64,000 nt of DNA, taken from NCBI GenBank assembly GCA_902727895.1, contig CACVAP010000086.1:62001-126000 (forward strand), read 5' to 3'. Made by a program: the position numbers and the translations under genes. This document shows, piece by piece, positions 35,157 to 44,952 of the stretch. The stretch's first letter is position 1, and each line of letters opens with the position of its first letter. This DNA comes from an uncultured Sulfurovum sp. Its GTDB lineage: Bacteria > Campylobacterota > Campylobacteria > Campylobacterales > Sulfurovaceae. The notes beneath the pieces are model-generated. The model worked only from the letters and a program-made list of their open reading frames with translations. It did not search any database and was not told where the DNA came from.

Positions 35157-37253
35157 TTATTTTAATTTTGCTCTTATAGTTTCTAAAGCATTTTGCATTT
35201 TCATTAGATTAGGATGATTAGCAGACAAGATAGCTTCGTTTATTTTTATAGCTTTTTCCATAAATTCAAAAGATTTTTGATACTTTTGCATATGGTAGTA
35301 AGCTATAGCAATATTGTTATAACTCACAGCAGTTGAGGGATGATTCTCTCCTAAGCTAGCAAGATGTATTTTTAAAGCTTTATTATAAAATTCTATTGCT
35401 TTATCGTACTCTCCTTTACTGTTCCATACTTCACCAATATTATTATAACTCATAGCAATTGAGGGATGATTCTCTCCTAAGGTAGCAAGGCTTATTTTTA
35501 AAGATTTATTATAAAATTCTATTGCTTTATCGTACTCTCCTTTACTGTTCCATACCGAACCAATATTGTTATAACTCGTAGCAGTTAAGGGATGATTCTC
35601 TCCTAAGGTAGCAAGATATATCTTTAAAGATTTATTATAAAATTCTATTGCTTTATCGTACTCTCCTTTACTGTTCCATGCTTCACCAATATTATTATAA
35701 CTCATAGCAATTGAGGGATGATCCTCTCCTAAGGTAGCAAGTCTTATTTTCAAAGATTTATTATGGAACTCTATTGCTTTATCGTACTCTCCTTTACTAT
35801 ACCATACCCCACCAATATTATTATAACTCGTAGCAGTTGAGGGATGATTCTCTCCTAAGGTAGCAAGTCTTATTTTTAAAGCTTTATTATAAAATTCTAT
35901 TGCTTTATCGTACTCTCCTTTACTGCTCCATGCCAAACCAATATTATTATAACTCATAGCTGTTAAGGGATGATTCTCTCCTAAGGTAGCAAGTCTTATT
36001 TTCAAAGATTTATTATGGAATTCTATGGCTTTATCGTACTCTCCTTTACTGTTCCATGCCAAACCAATATTGTTATAACTCGTAGCAGTTAAGGGATGAT
36101 TCTCTCCTAAGGTAGCAAGATATATCTTTAAAGATTTATTATAAAATTCTATGGCTTTATCGTACTCTCCTTTACTCTTCCATGCCAAACCAATTTCATT
36201 GTAAGCAGTTGCTATTTGGGGGTCATTTGAATCAGAAGTTTTTGATAAGAGTTCGAGTCTTTTTGTGTTTATTTCTAGGTAGTTATCATATTCTCCTAAT
36301 TCGTAATACATATCTCCATAATCATGTAATATACTTGTATCTTTTATTCCAGAAGAAATATGTGTTTCAAACTCTTCTTTGGCTTTGTGATATTCTATTT
36401 TTTCCATATAAGCTAAGGCTTTTTGATAGTGAGCATTGAGAAGATCTTTTTCCAATGCTGTATTACTTTCTATAAAATTATTCAGTAAAGTTAAAACATC
36501 ATCAAAACGTAACTCTTTAAAGGCTTTATCTATCATGTCTTGTACACCGTTACTGTGAAGTCGTCTTGATTCTATTTTCTTTTGTAGCTTTTCTTTCTCT
36601 TCTATGAGAGTTTCAATGCTTCCTTGATGTTCTTGTAGTTTCTCTTTTAGGTTGTGGTAGGTTTGAGGGTTTTCTAAAACTTTTTTGTAGTCACTTCCAA
36701 AGTATTTTTCTAAGAATGCTGTTTCATCTCCACCTTGAAGTTTAATGAGTGCGTATATCTCTTCTAACTTTTTATCATTTTGATTAAATTTAGAATCAAT
36801 ATTTTTATTAATATCAGAAGTAGTTGATTGATGCTGATAGTAGTTAAGGCTAAAGAAAACAAGCATAAGTGCTAAAGCAATAACAAAACTTAAAATTTTT
36901 TCTTTAAAAGGTGTCGGCTTTGCATTACTTTCAGATTCAGAGACTTTAACAAGAGAAAGTATCAGGAAAATAAAGAGACCAAGCCCAACAAGTTCCCAAC
37001 TTCCACCAGCATCAAAAATAAATCCTGTTATGTCCCAAAAAAGAGGCAGAGAACTGTCTGTGGCTTGTTCTTCACAAAATGTTTTAATAGCAGAACCAAA
37101 TTTCCATGCAATGGCTTCACGAAGGGTAAAGAGTAAAACAAGGTACGAGATAGACCAATAACTTTTAGATGACTTTAGTTTTTTAATGAGGTTGATAATA
37201 GTCTCAACAAGTGGATTTTGCAGTATGCTATTTAGTTTAGTAGATAAGCCCAT
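35157..37253 (-). CDS. membrane-anchored TPR protein with near-identical repeats
   Basis: The 698-residue protein has three N-terminal hydrophobic segments (about 35-50, 86-104, 118-136), a coiled coil at about 200-235, and from about 347 eight 42-residue kinesin-light-chain-type TPR units. Seven are nearly identical, with the core SKGEYDKAIEFYNKSLKI and LATLGENHP. The repeats would face the cytoplasm or periplasm depending on helix count. Such proteins bind peptides or protein partners; the partner is unknown. It is a single gene with no operon. Confidence 0.8.
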   Translation of the reverse strand: MGLSTKLNSILQNPLVETIINLIKKLKSSKSYWSISYLVLLFTLREAIAWKFGSAIKTFCEEQATDSSLPLFWDITGFIFDAGGSWELVGLGLFIFLILSLVKVSESESNAKPTPFKEKILSFVIALALMLVFFSLNYYQHQSTTSDINKNIDSKFNQNDKKLEEIYALIKLQGGDETAFLEKYFGSDYKKVLENPQTYHNLKEKLQEHQGSIETLIEEKEKLQKKIESRRLHSNGVQDMIDKAFKELRFDDVLTLLNNFIESNTALEKDLLNAHYQKALAYMEKIEYHKAKEEFETHISSGIKDTSILHDYGDMYYELGEYDNYLEINTKRLELLSKTSDSNDPQIATAYNEIGLAWKSKGEYDKAIEFYNKSLKIYLATLGENHPLTATSYNNIGLAWNSKGEYDKAIEFHNKSLKIRLATLGENHPLTAMSYNNIGLAWSSKGEYDKAIEFYNKALKIRLATLGENHPSTATSYNNIGGVWYSKGEYDKAIEFHNKSLKIRLATLGEDHPSIAMSYNNIGEAWNSKGEYDKAIEFYNKSLKIYLATLGENHPLTATSYNNIGSVWNSKGEYDKAIEFYNKSLKISLATLGENHPSIAMSYNNIGEVWNSKGEYDKAIEFYNKALKIHLASLGENHPSTAVSYNNIAIAYYHMQKYQKSFEFMEKAIKINEAILSANHPNLMKMQNALETIRAKLK
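35208..36215 (-). repeat. eight 126-nt tandem repeats encoding TPR units
   Basis: Seven units show strong DNA identity, including shared synonymous bases (for example ctttatcgtactctccttta recurs in each). The eighth, at the protein C-terminus, is diverged. This indicates recent duplication or gene conversion and a likely copy-number-variable region. Confidence 0.85.
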
Positions 37254-37370
37254 GATTTCCCTTTTTATGTCCTTGGATTATGATACAAGTTTAAACTGTA
37301 TGCTGAGCTTAAGTTACTTAGTAATAAGCTAAATTTTATTGAGTATGAACTTTAAAAGATAAACAGTAAC

Positions 37371-38675
37371 TTACCTCATCGAACCCCACTCAACCATGCC
37401 CCAACCTTCCAAATCTTTCTGTAATTCATCTAAACTTTTCTCTTTATGACAAGCTGTACAAGCATTTGTCTCTTTTGGCATATTATAAAACTTTGTCTCT
37501 GCTGGAGAAGTGAAGTCAAATTTATGTGAACGTACGGTTAAAGGTGATTTCCCTGTATGTTTTGCTGTTTTAGGCATGTGACACTCTATGCATAACGAGC
37601 CTTTGGAGTCTGCTTTATGTTTGGTATGGGCTTCTAGTGAATTTTGATGAGGACCAATAACTGAACCAAAAGAGTGACACTTCATACAGGCATTATTACC
37701 TTCTGGTTTTTGGGCTGTATTTGTTAGTTTATGAGGATTATGACAGTTTATACACGTTACCCCATGAGCATACATACTGTCATGAACATATTCATTTCCT
37801 TGGGTACGGTTCTTTTTTGCTGCTCCATTTGCCCAAAACTCTTTGGTCTCTGTGCCTAGATGAAAAGGAGCTACTTTTTTGTAGTCTATCAAGGGTTTTC
37901 CAGCTTCATATCCTGCTGGGTAATCTTTTGCTATACCCCATAATTCTTTTACAGTAATATTTGCATCTAATCTTTTGTCTCGGTTTCGCATGTGACATTG
38001 TAAACAGACTTCGTTCATTCGAATGGGGTCAGATAAAGATGCTTTATACAAAGGACTGTCTACATTTATAACATGTTCACTACCTGGACCATGACAAGAT
38101 TCACAAGAGATTGCTGGCTCGACTCTTTTTTCTGTGGACATGAATCCTACAAAATGACAACCATCACAAGTATTTGAGGTGGGGAACTCTTTATTATCAT
38201 GTTTATAGGCATCTTTGTACCAATACTTATAGGGCTTAAACTTTTGCCATTTATTTGTCTCTACATTCCACTGATAATTTCCTAAACGAAAATCTTCTCT
38301 TCCATTAATCTCAGCTGGAATCATATAGCGTTGTTTGAACTTAGAACCCACGGTATAAAGTGACTCTTTTAAAGTAAAGTCTGCATCTAACGGGAGTTTT
38401 GAAAAGTCAGCAACAACCACGGAAGGGTCTTCTTGTAAGTTTTGAATCATCTTTGAATGTAAAGAATCTTTCCACAAAGCATGCTCTTCTTGATGACACT
38501 CTTGACACTTTTTAGAACCTACAAATTTAGCTGTTTTTTGTGCTTGGGGTTGTAAGTCTACATTTAGCCCTACGCGTTCTTGGCTTAATTGAGAATAATA
38601 AGGAAGAATCTTTGGCTTAAAAAACCAAAATAGTAAAGCTAAAGAAATGAGGATAAAAAGTAGTATTTTTTTCAT
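37371..38675 (-). CDS. octahaem c-type cytochrome, membrane-anchored
   Basis: The 434-residue protein has an N-terminal anchor (ILLFILISLALLFWFF) and eight CxxCH haem-binding motifs: CQECH, CDGCH, CESCH, CLQCH, CINCH, CMKCH, CIECH and CTACH. The domain layout resembles cytochrome c554/NrfB/DmsE-like multihaem electron carriers. It lacks a CxxCK or similar active-site haem, so it is more likely an electron carrier than a nitrite or hydroxylamine enzyme. No partner oxidoreductase is adjacent; a small rhodanese gene lies upstream on the same strand. Confidence 0.88.
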   Translation of the reverse strand: MKKILLFILISLALLFWFFKPKILPYYSQLSQERVGLNVDLQPQAQKTAKFVGSKKCQECHQEEHALWKDSLHSKMIQNLQEDPSVVVADFSKLPLDADFTLKESLYTVGSKFKQRYMIPAEINGREDFRLGNYQWNVETNKWQKFKPYKYWYKDAYKHDNKEFPTSNTCDGCHFVGFMSTEKRVEPAISCESCHGPGSEHVINVDSPLYKASLSDPIRMNEVCLQCHMRNRDKRLDANITVKELWGIAKDYPAGYEAGKPLIDYKKVAPFHLGTETKEFWANGAAKKNRTQGNEYVHDSMYAHGVTCINCHNPHKLTNTAQKPEGNNACMKCHSFGSVIGPHQNSLEAHTKHKADSKGSLCIECHMPKTAKHTGKSPLTVRSHKFDFTSPAETKFYNMPKETNACTACHKEKSLDELQKDLEGWGMVEWGSMR

Positions 38676-38747
38676 GTTGAAAGAGTAGCGAAGATTAGAT
38701 AAAAATGCAGGGATTTATGCTGGAGACTATGCCCAGCATAAAGAATA

Positions 38748-39095
38748 TTAGCCTAGTTGAGTTTCACCAGAATAAGAGATAATACCACCTACATGGTTAA
38801 GTACTTTCTCCATACCGTTTCTTTTAAATACATCTTGTACTTGACCAGAACGATTACCAGACCGACAAGTAAAAATAACTGTTTTTTCTTTATTAGTATT
38901 TAAAAATTCTTCAGCCCAAGACTGAAAAAGAGAAGTAGGTTTAAGTATATCTACTCCTGTGATATAACCTGCATCATATTCTGGCATCTCTCGTACATCT
39001 ACTAAAAGAAAGTCAGCCCTACCTTCTTCTCTTTCTTGTAATAAAATCTCCAGTTCCCTTGACGTTACTGTAGGTTTATTTAATATTTCACTCAT
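38748..39095 (-). CDS. rhodanese domain protein
   Basis: The 115-residue single-domain rhodanese has the active-site loop CRSGNRSGQV with catalytic Cys and an N-terminal DVREMPEYDAGYI. It may transfer sulfane sulfur in the cytosol. There is no signal peptide. The gene is 72 nt upstream of the octahaem cytochrome gene on the same strand. Confidence 0.92.
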   Translation of the reverse strand: MSEILNKPTVTSRELEILLQEREEGRADFLLVDVREMPEYDAGYITGVDILKPTSLFQSWAEEFLNTNKEKTVIFTCRSGNRSGQVQDVFKRNGMEKVLNHVGGIISYSGETQLG

Positions 39096-39190
39096 AATTC
39101 TTCACATCCTTATAATAATAATTGGTTATATTATACATTATTAACCATTATAGTAAGCTAGCCCACTCAATGCTTTAATTTTTTTTCTAT

Positions 39191-39196
39191 TATAAT
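39191..39196 (+). promoter_or_regulatory. -10 element for gatC
   Basis: TATAAT lies 28 bases upstream of the GTG start of gatC, preceded by a T-rich stretch (aattttttttctat). Confidence 0.6.
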
Positions 39197-39223
39197 GCGA
39201 CAATTATTTACAAAAGGACTACT

Positions 39224-39514
39224 GTGATTATTGATAACACTGTATTAGCAAAATTAGAAAAACTTTCTATGCTTAAAATCGAAGATGAAAAAAAAGAAGA
39301 ATTAGCAGCACAATTAACAGAGATTTTATCCTATGTTGAAAATCTTTCTGAACTCAATACAGATGGACTTAACCCGAGTTTTTCTACACTTGAGGGAGGA
39401 ACACCTTTAAGAGAAGATGTAGGGATAAAACAACCTGAAGTAGCCCAACATATATTTTCTCATGCACCAAATGCAGAAAATGATTTCTTTATCGTTCCAA
39501 AAATTATAGAATAA
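39224..39514 (+). CDS. gatC: Asp-tRNA(Asn)/Glu-tRNA(Gln) amidotransferase subunit C
   Basis: The 96-residue product is a typical GatC: LAKLEKLSMLKIEDEKKEEL, ILSYVENLSELNTDGLNPSF, LREDV and FFIVPKIIE. GatCAB amidates Glu-tRNA(Gln) and Asp-tRNA(Asn). It starts at GTG with AAAGGA upstream. gatA and gatB are not in the window; in Campylobacterota the three genes are usually separated. It opens the plus-strand run of genes ending with trpE. Confidence 0.93.
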   Translation: MIIDNTVLAKLEKLSMLKIEDEKKEELAAQLTEILSYVENLSELNTDGLNPSFSTLEGGTPLREDVGIKQPEVAQHIFSHAPNAENDFFIVPKIIE

Positions 39515-39589
39515 AAGTATTTAACAAACTTAAGAAAAAATAAAGAATATTTTTTATATAGTTGTATTAAATTAATATAAAGATTTAAT

Positions 39590-40654
39590 ATGGCTATAGA
39601 TATAAAAAAACTCCTACAATCTGTTGTCTCTCATGGTGCATCAGATTTACACCTAGTCGCACGTGCTGAACCTCAAATACGTATTGACGGTACATTAAAA
39701 GCTGTTAACTTACCTGTTCTAACTGGTGAAGACATCGAAGAGATGGCGTATGCACTACTTACAGAAAAACAAAAAAAGACATTTGAAGAAGAGTTAGAAC
39801 TTGACTTTGCACTTATGCTTCCTGGTATTGGTCGTTTTAGAGCGAACTATTATCGTACTTTAGGAGATATTGCAGCTGCCTTTAGAATCATTCCTACTGA
39901 AATTCCTTCTTTAGACACCCTAAATTCCCCACCCATTTATAAGGAACTTATTAAAAGAGAAAAAGGGCTCATTCTTGTTACTGGACCTACAGGTTCAGGT
40001 AAGTCAACCACCTTATCAGCCATTCTCAATGAAATTAATGAGACGGAACATAAGCACATTGTGACCATTGAAGATCCTGTTGAGTTTATTCACCAAAATA
40101 AAAAGTCTGTTTTTTCTCATAGGGAAACAGGTAGTGACACACAAAGCTTCTCCGTAGCATTAAAATATGCAATGAGACAAGATCCAGACATCATCTTTAT
40201 TGGGGAGATGAGAGATAAAGAAACCATAGAAGCTGCACTCTCTGCTGCTGAGACAGGTCACTTGGTTTTTGGAACACTACATACTAACTCAGCTCCAGGT
40301 ACTGTTAACCGTATTATTGATGTTTTTAATGGCGATGAACAAGCACAAATTCGTACCATGATTTCTACTTCTTTGGTTGCTGTTATTTCACAAGTACTTT
40401 TACCAAAAGTTGGTGGGGGAAGGGTTGCTGTTCCAGAAATCTTAGTTACCAACCATGCCATTGCCAATTTAATTAGAGAAGACAAAGTACATCAAATCTA
40501 TTCTCAAATGCAATTAGGTCAAGGAGCAAGTGGTATGCAAACACAAACCCAAGAACTTCTAAAACTTTTGGATAAAAGACTCATAAAAAAAGAAGATGCG
40601 CTTCAATACTCAAACAAACCTGATGAAATAAAGAAAAGTATTAATTTTAAATAA
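39590..40654 (+). CDS. pilT: type IV pilus retraction ATPase PilT
   Basis: The 354-residue product has Walker A GPTGSGKSTT, the Asp box IVTIEDPVEFIH, Walker B DPDIIFIGEMRD and the His box HLVFGTLHTNSA, plus the N-terminal SDLHL segment of PilT. Length is normal. It powers pilus retraction, but no pilus assembly gene is nearby, so it may alternatively belong to a minimal system. PilT-like genes next to gatC are seen in related genomes from memory only. Confidence 0.95.
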   Translation: MAIDIKKLLQSVVSHGASDLHLVARAEPQIRIDGTLKAVNLPVLTGEDIEEMAYALLTEKQKKTFEEELELDFALMLPGIGRFRANYYRTLGDIAAAFRIIPTEIPSLDTLNSPPIYKELIKREKGLILVTGPTGSGKSTTLSAILNEINETEHKHIVTIEDPVEFIHQNKKSVFSHRETGSDTQSFSVALKYAMRQDPDIIFIGEMRDKETIEAALSAAETGHLVFGTLHTNSAPGTVNRIIDVFNGDEQAQIRTMISTSLVAVISQVLLPKVGGGRVAVPEILVTNHAIANLIREDKVHQIYSQMQLGQGASGMQTQTQELLKLLDKRLIKKEDALQYSNKPDEIKKSINFK

Positions 40655-40728
40655 ATTAGGATATACTTTCCTCAAAAATTTTAATTTGTTATATATTATG
40701 GATTAAATAAAAAAAGGGATTAGTTTTT

Positions 40729-41346
40729 ATGGAATTTATGGGTTTTCACATCGTAGACATAGTTATTGTAGCATTGGTAGCATTTTTAGCTATTAAAGGT
40801 TTAGTTAATGGTTTTTCAAAAGAGTTACTAAGTTTTATTAGTATTGTTGCTGGTGTAGTACTTGCAGCAAGATATAACATGACTGCTGTAGACTTTATAA
40901 ATGAGCAAAAGCTATTCCCAGTGATTCCTGAAGAATTTGCAAAAATCATAGGTTTCATTTTAATTGTTCTTGCTGTCTGGTTGATTATTGGTGTTATTTC
41001 TTCAATTATCAATAAATTAACCTCAGGGGCAAATGGATTCATTAGTAGAGTCTTAGGTTATATTTTATCAGCAGCACGTTATGTGTTTATCTTTTCTCTC
41101 ATTATTTTTGGTGTTAGCCAATCTGAGTTCTTCCAAAAATCAGCAACAAAATTTAAAACAGATACCCAACTTTTTCAGCCAATGAGTGAAATAGGTGCAC
41201 AAATTTTAAACATTGAGTTAAATCAAACTGTAGTAGCAGATGACAACTTAACAATCGAGAGTAAAGACGTTAACTTAACAGATGTAAACCTTACAGTTAA
41301 CCCTGCACTTGAAACCGTAGTAACAGAAAACAACTCATCAAACTAG
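40729..41346 (+). CDS. CvpA family membrane protein
   Basis: The 205-residue protein has four membrane helices in its first ~130 residues and the CvpA motif IKGLVNGFSKELLSFISIVAG. The C-terminal tail is soluble. CvpA is needed for colicin V production in E. coli and affects envelope function; the mechanism is unknown. It lies 13 nt upstream of fur. Confidence 0.9.
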   Translation: MEFMGFHIVDIVIVALVAFLAIKGLVNGFSKELLSFISIVAGVVLAARYNMTAVDFINEQKLFPVIPEEFAKIIGFILIVLAVWLIIGVISSIINKLTSGANGFISRVLGYILSAARYVFIFSLIIFGVSQSEFFQKSATKFKTDTQLFQPMSEIGAQILNIELNQTVVADDNLTIESKDVNLTDVNLTVNPALETVVTENNSSN

Positions 41347-41359
41347 AGGATAGATAAAG

Positions 41360-41815
41360 ATGTCAAACACCATAGCATATGATGATGTACTAGAAAACTT
41401 TAAAAAGTTACTCAAATCTAATAACCTTAAGTATACAACACAACGTGAACTTATACTTAAAATCATCTATGATAATGATGGTCACTTTACACCTGAAGAT
41501 ATATACAACCTTATCAAAGAGAGTTATCCTGAGGTTAAACTTGGTATAGCGACTGTTTACCGTACACTAACCCTGCTAGAAGATGCAGAAATAGTAAGTT
41601 CAATTTCATTTGGTACCCAAGGTAAAAAATATGAATTTGGACTTAAAAAGCATCATGACCATTTAGTCTGTACAAAATGTGGAAGTATTGAAGAGTTTTA
41701 TGATGAAACAATTGAAAAACGGCAGGAAGAGATTGCAAAGAAATTCAATTTTAAAATGACCGACCACGTTATGAAGATTACGGGTACTTGTTCAGTTTGT
41801 ATGACGAAGAAGTAA
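41360..41815 (+). CDS. fur: ferric uptake regulator
   Basis: The 151-residue product has the Fur winged helix (KYTTQRELILKIIYDND, TPEDIYNLIKESYPEVKLGI ATVYRTL) and the metal sites HHDHLVC, CxxC (CTKCGS) and a second CSVC pair near the C-terminus. Fur represses iron uptake genes with Fe2+. The first cysteine pair and the C-terminal pair form the structural zinc site. It is downstream of cvpA and upstream of lysS, probably one operon. Confidence 0.95.
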   Translation: MSNTIAYDDVLENFKKLLKSNNLKYTTQRELILKIIYDNDGHFTPEDIYNLIKESYPEVKLGIATVYRTLTLLEDAEIVSSISFGTQGKKYEFGLKKHHDHLVCTKCGSIEEFYDETIEKRQEEIAKKFNFKMTDHVMKITGTCSVCMTKK

Positions 41816-41916
41816 CCCTCCCCAAAAAAGAGCTATTATTATAAAAGCTCTAAAGTCTAAAACAATCACTAAACATAATACTTTAACTAAATAAAAAATA
41901 TATCCCAGGAGAAACC

Positions 41917-43569
41917 TTGATATTTAATAATCAATATATTCAAGAGCGAATCAAGAAAACAGAGACACTAAGAACAAAAGGAATCAATCCTTACCCTAAC
42001 CAAGTAACAAAAGGAACTCCTTCTTCTCAATTTTTAAGTGAATGTGCTTATGTTCATGACATAGAAACAGAAGAGATGAAACAAGATCAAACTAAGTCAT
42101 ATAGATTAACAGGTCGTCTTAAATTTGTAAGAATCATGGGTAAAGCAGCTTTTGCAAAAATAGAAGATGAAGATGGATTAGTTCAAGTTTACTTTAACCG
42201 TGATGATTTACCAGAAGGTTACTACAATGATGTTGTTAAAAAACTTTTTGAAGTTGGAGACATTATTGAAGTTAAGGGTTATCCGTTTGTAACAGGAACA
42301 GGGGAACTCACCCTTCATTGTTTAGAAGTAAATCTAGTTACTAAATCTATCTCCCCATTACCCGAAAAATTTCATGGTATTAAAGATCAAGAGATTAAAT
42401 ACAGACAACGTTACTTAGACATGATTATGGATGCAGAAGTAACCAAACGTTTTAAACTGCGTTCTAAAATTGTTTCAGGAATTAGAAGATTTTTTGAAGA
42501 CAAAGGTTTCTTAGAAGTTGAGACACCAATGATGCACCCTATTTTAGGTGGTGCCAATGCTAAGCCATTTACCACACACCACAATGCTTTAGGTGTAGAC
42601 AGATTTTTAAGAATTGCACCAGAGCTTTACCTTAAAAAACTTATCACTGGTGGTATGGATGCTGTATTTGAAATAGGTAAAAACTTTAGAAATGAAGGAA
42701 TTGATGCAACGCATAATCCCGAGTTTACAGTTATTGAATTCTACTGGGCTTATAAAACTTATATTGAACTAATGGAAGTAACTGAAGAGTTATTTGATTA
42801 TCTCTTCGACACATTAAAACTGGATAGAAAACTTCCTTATGGAGAACATGAAGTTAATTTTTCTACACCATTTGCGCGTGTTACTTGGATTGATTCTATT
42901 ATAAACATTGGTGGTGTTCCAAGAGAGATAGCAGAAGACAGAGACAAAGGTCTTGCTTTCTTAAAAGAGAACAATCTTAAAAATGACGACAACTGGACAA
43001 TTGGTTACGTACAAGCTGAACTTTTTGACGAATATGTAGAAGCTAAACTAATTAACCCAACATTCATTACTGACTATCCTGTAGACATCTCTCCTCTTGC
43101 TAGAAGATCAGATGAAAACCCTGAAATAGCAGAACGTTTTGAATTCTTTGTAGCTGGTGCTGAGCTTGCAAATGGTTTCTCTGAGCTTAATGATCCCATT
43201 GATCAGTTTAATAGATTCCAAGCTCAAGTAGATGCCAAAGAGTTAACAGGTGATGATGAAGCAATGCACATGGATACAGACTTTGTTAAAGCACTAAGCT
43301 ACGGTATGACACCAACAGCTGGAGAAGGAATTGGTATTGACCGACTCATCATGATGTTAACAAACCAACAAACCATTCGAGATGTTCTTCTTTTCCCTGC
43401 GATGAGACCAGAAGCTCCTGTAGTTGAAGCTCCTATTATTTCAGATGATGCCAAATGTAAAAAATGTGGTAATGAAATTCTAGAAGAGCTAAAGCCTGCT
43501 AAAAAAGGTAAAGGTATGTTTTGTTTAGATGGTAATGCTTGTAAGCAAAGATCTTCTGAACGAACGTAA
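41917..43569 (+). CDS. lysS: lysine--tRNA ligase (class II) with C-terminal zinc-ribbon tail
   Basis: The 550-residue class II synthetase has the OB-fold anticodon domain (RLTGRLKFVRIMGKAAFAKI) and the catalytic motifs, including FRNEGIDATHNPEFTVIEFY and GEGIGIDRLIMMLT. It starts at TTG with AGGAG five bases upstream. About 45 residues beyond the usual end carry C514-x2-C517-x18-C536-x5-C542, a probable zinc ribbon not present in E. coli LysS (505 residues). Its role could be tRNA contact; I do not recall a description. It is upstream of glyA. Confidence 0.95.
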   Translation: MIFNNQYIQERIKKTETLRTKGINPYPNQVTKGTPSSQFLSECAYVHDIETEEMKQDQTKSYRLTGRLKFVRIMGKAAFAKIEDEDGLVQVYFNRDDLPEGYYNDVVKKLFEVGDIIEVKGYPFVTGTGELTLHCLEVNLVTKSISPLPEKFHGIKDQEIKYRQRYLDMIMDAEVTKRFKLRSKIVSGIRRFFEDKGFLEVETPMMHPILGGANAKPFTTHHNALGVDRFLRIAPELYLKKLITGGMDAVFEIGKNFRNEGIDATHNPEFTVIEFYWAYKTYIELMEVTEELFDYLFDTLKLDRKLPYGEHEVNFSTPFARVTWIDSIINIGGVPREIAEDRDKGLAFLKENNLKNDDNWTIGYVQAELFDEYVEAKLINPTFITDYPVDISPLARRSDENPEIAERFEFFVAGAELANGFSELNDPIDQFNRFQAQVDAKELTGDDEAMHMDTDFVKALSYGMTPTAGEGIGIDRLIMMLTNQQTIRDVLLFPAMRPEAPVVEAPIISDDAKCKKCGNEILEELKPAKKGKGMFCLDGNACKQRSSERT

Positions 43570-43581
43570 CTTTCATGTATC

Positions 43582-43605
43582 GGTGCGATAGCAATCGCAC
43601 CCTAC
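43582..43605. repeat. 24-nt palindromic element, copy 1
   Basis: Reads ggtgcgatagcaatcgcacc then ctac: an 8-bp perfect palindrome arm pair (ggtgcgat/atcgcacc with gcaa between) plus CTAC. Differs by one base from copy 48404-48427. Intergenic between lysS and glyA. Confidence 0.75.
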
Positions 43606-43683
43606 GCAAATTTAATTTATAAATATCAAGGTATTTTTACATTAAATTTGATATAAATACACCACTAAACCCAAAGGAACCCC

Positions 43684-44934
43684 ATGAGTTATTCTATGGA
43701 AACATTTGATCCAGAAATTTTTGAAGCCATCAACCAAGAGAGAGATAGACAAACTGACCACTTAGAGATGATTGCCTCTGAAAACTTTACCATTCCTGCC
43801 GTTATGGAAGCAATGGGTTCAGTATTTACTAACAAGTACGCTGAAGGTTACCCATATAAACGTTATTACGGTGGATGTGAACATGCTGATACAGTAGAAC
43901 AATTAGCAATCGACAGAGCTTGTCAACTTTTTAACTGTTCGTATGCAAATGTACAACCACACTCAGGAAGCCAAGCAAATGGTGCTGTTTATGCTGCACT
44001 ACTTAAGCCTTACGATAAAATCTTAGGTATGGATCTTTCTCATGGTGGTCACTTAACTCATGGTTCAAAACCAAGTTTTTCAGGTAAAAACTACCAAAGC
44101 TTCACTTATGGTGTAGAGATGGATGGTTACATCAACTATGATAAAGTAATGGAAATTGCAAAAATTGTTCAACCAAAAATTATTGTATGTGGTGCATCTG
44201 CTTATGCACGTGAAATTGACTTTAAAAAGTTTAGAGACATTGCTGATGAAGTTGGTGCTATTCTTTTTGCTGACATTGCACACATTGCTGGTTTAGTTTG
44301 TGCTGATGAGCATATGAGTCCATTCCCTTATGCTGATGTTGTTACAACAACAACACACAAAACATTGGCTGGACCTCGTGGTGGTATGATTATGACCAAT
44401 GATGAAGCTGTAGCTAAAAAAATTAACTCAGCAATCTTCCCTGGTCTTCAAGGTGGTCCACTTGTACATGTTATTGCAGCTAAAGCTGTTGGTTTTAAAT
44501 ACAACCTTTCACCTGAGTGGAAAGTTTATGCAAAACAAGTAAAAGCAAATACTAAAGTATTGGCTGATGTACTTATTAAAAGAGGTTTCGACCTTGTAAG
44601 TAATGGTACAGACAATCACTTAGTACTTGTTTCATTCCTAGACAAAGGTTTTTCTGGAAAAGATGCAGATGCAGCACTTGGTGCAGCAGGTATCACGGTA
44701 AATAAAAATACCGTTCCTGGTGAAACAAGAAGCCCTTTTGTAACTTCAGGTATTCGTGTAGGTTCAGCAGCACTTACAAGTAGAGGTATGAAAGAAGCAG
44801 AGTTTGAAATCATTTCAAATAAAATAGCTGATGTACTTGATAATGTTGAAGATTCAGAACTTCATGCAAAAATTAAAGATGAAATGAAAGAACTTGCTTC
44901 TGGATTTGTTATCTATGACAAAGCAATCTACTAA
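43684..44934 (+). CDS. glyA: serine hydroxymethyltransferase
   Basis: GlyA converts serine and tetrahydrofolate to glycine and methylene-THF, supplying one-carbon units, with a PLP cofactor. The 416-residue product has the PLP lysine motif [18 protein letters not shown] and the N-terminal [20 protein letters not shown]. Length is normal. Its downstream neighbours, the DUF1882 and SPOR genes, are the same as in Helicobacter and Campylobacter. Confidence 0.98.
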   Translation: MSYSMETFDPEIFEAINQERDRQTDHLEMIASENFTIPAVMEAMGSVFTNKYAEGYPYKRYYGGCEHADTVEQLAIDRACQLFNCSYANVQPHSGSQANGAVYAALLKPYDKILGMDLSHGGHLTHGSKPSFSGKNYQSFTYGVEMDGYINYDKVMEIAKIVQPKIIVCGASAYAREIDFKKFRDIADEVGAILFADIAHIAGLVCADEHMSPFPYADVVTTTTHKTLAGPRGGMIMTNDEAVAKKINSAIFPGLQGGPLVHVIAAKAVGFKYNLSPEWKVYAKQVKANTKVLADVLIKRGFDLVSNGTDNHLVLVSFLDKGFSGKDADAALGAAGITVNKNTVPGETRSPFVTSGIRVGSAALTSRGMKEAEFEIISNKIADVLDNVEDSELHAKIKDEMKELASGFVIYDKAIY

Positions 44935-44952
44935 GCACTGAAGATTATAAGC

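Noticed and set aside
35208-36215. Second CRISPR-like or satellite repeat
   Set aside because: The 126-nt units are in frame and encode TPR motifs without spacers.
41820-41855. Terminator after fur
   Set aside because: gagct/agctc gives only a 5-6 bp stem with a large AT loop and no T-run; lysS downstream has the same direction and may be co-transcribed.
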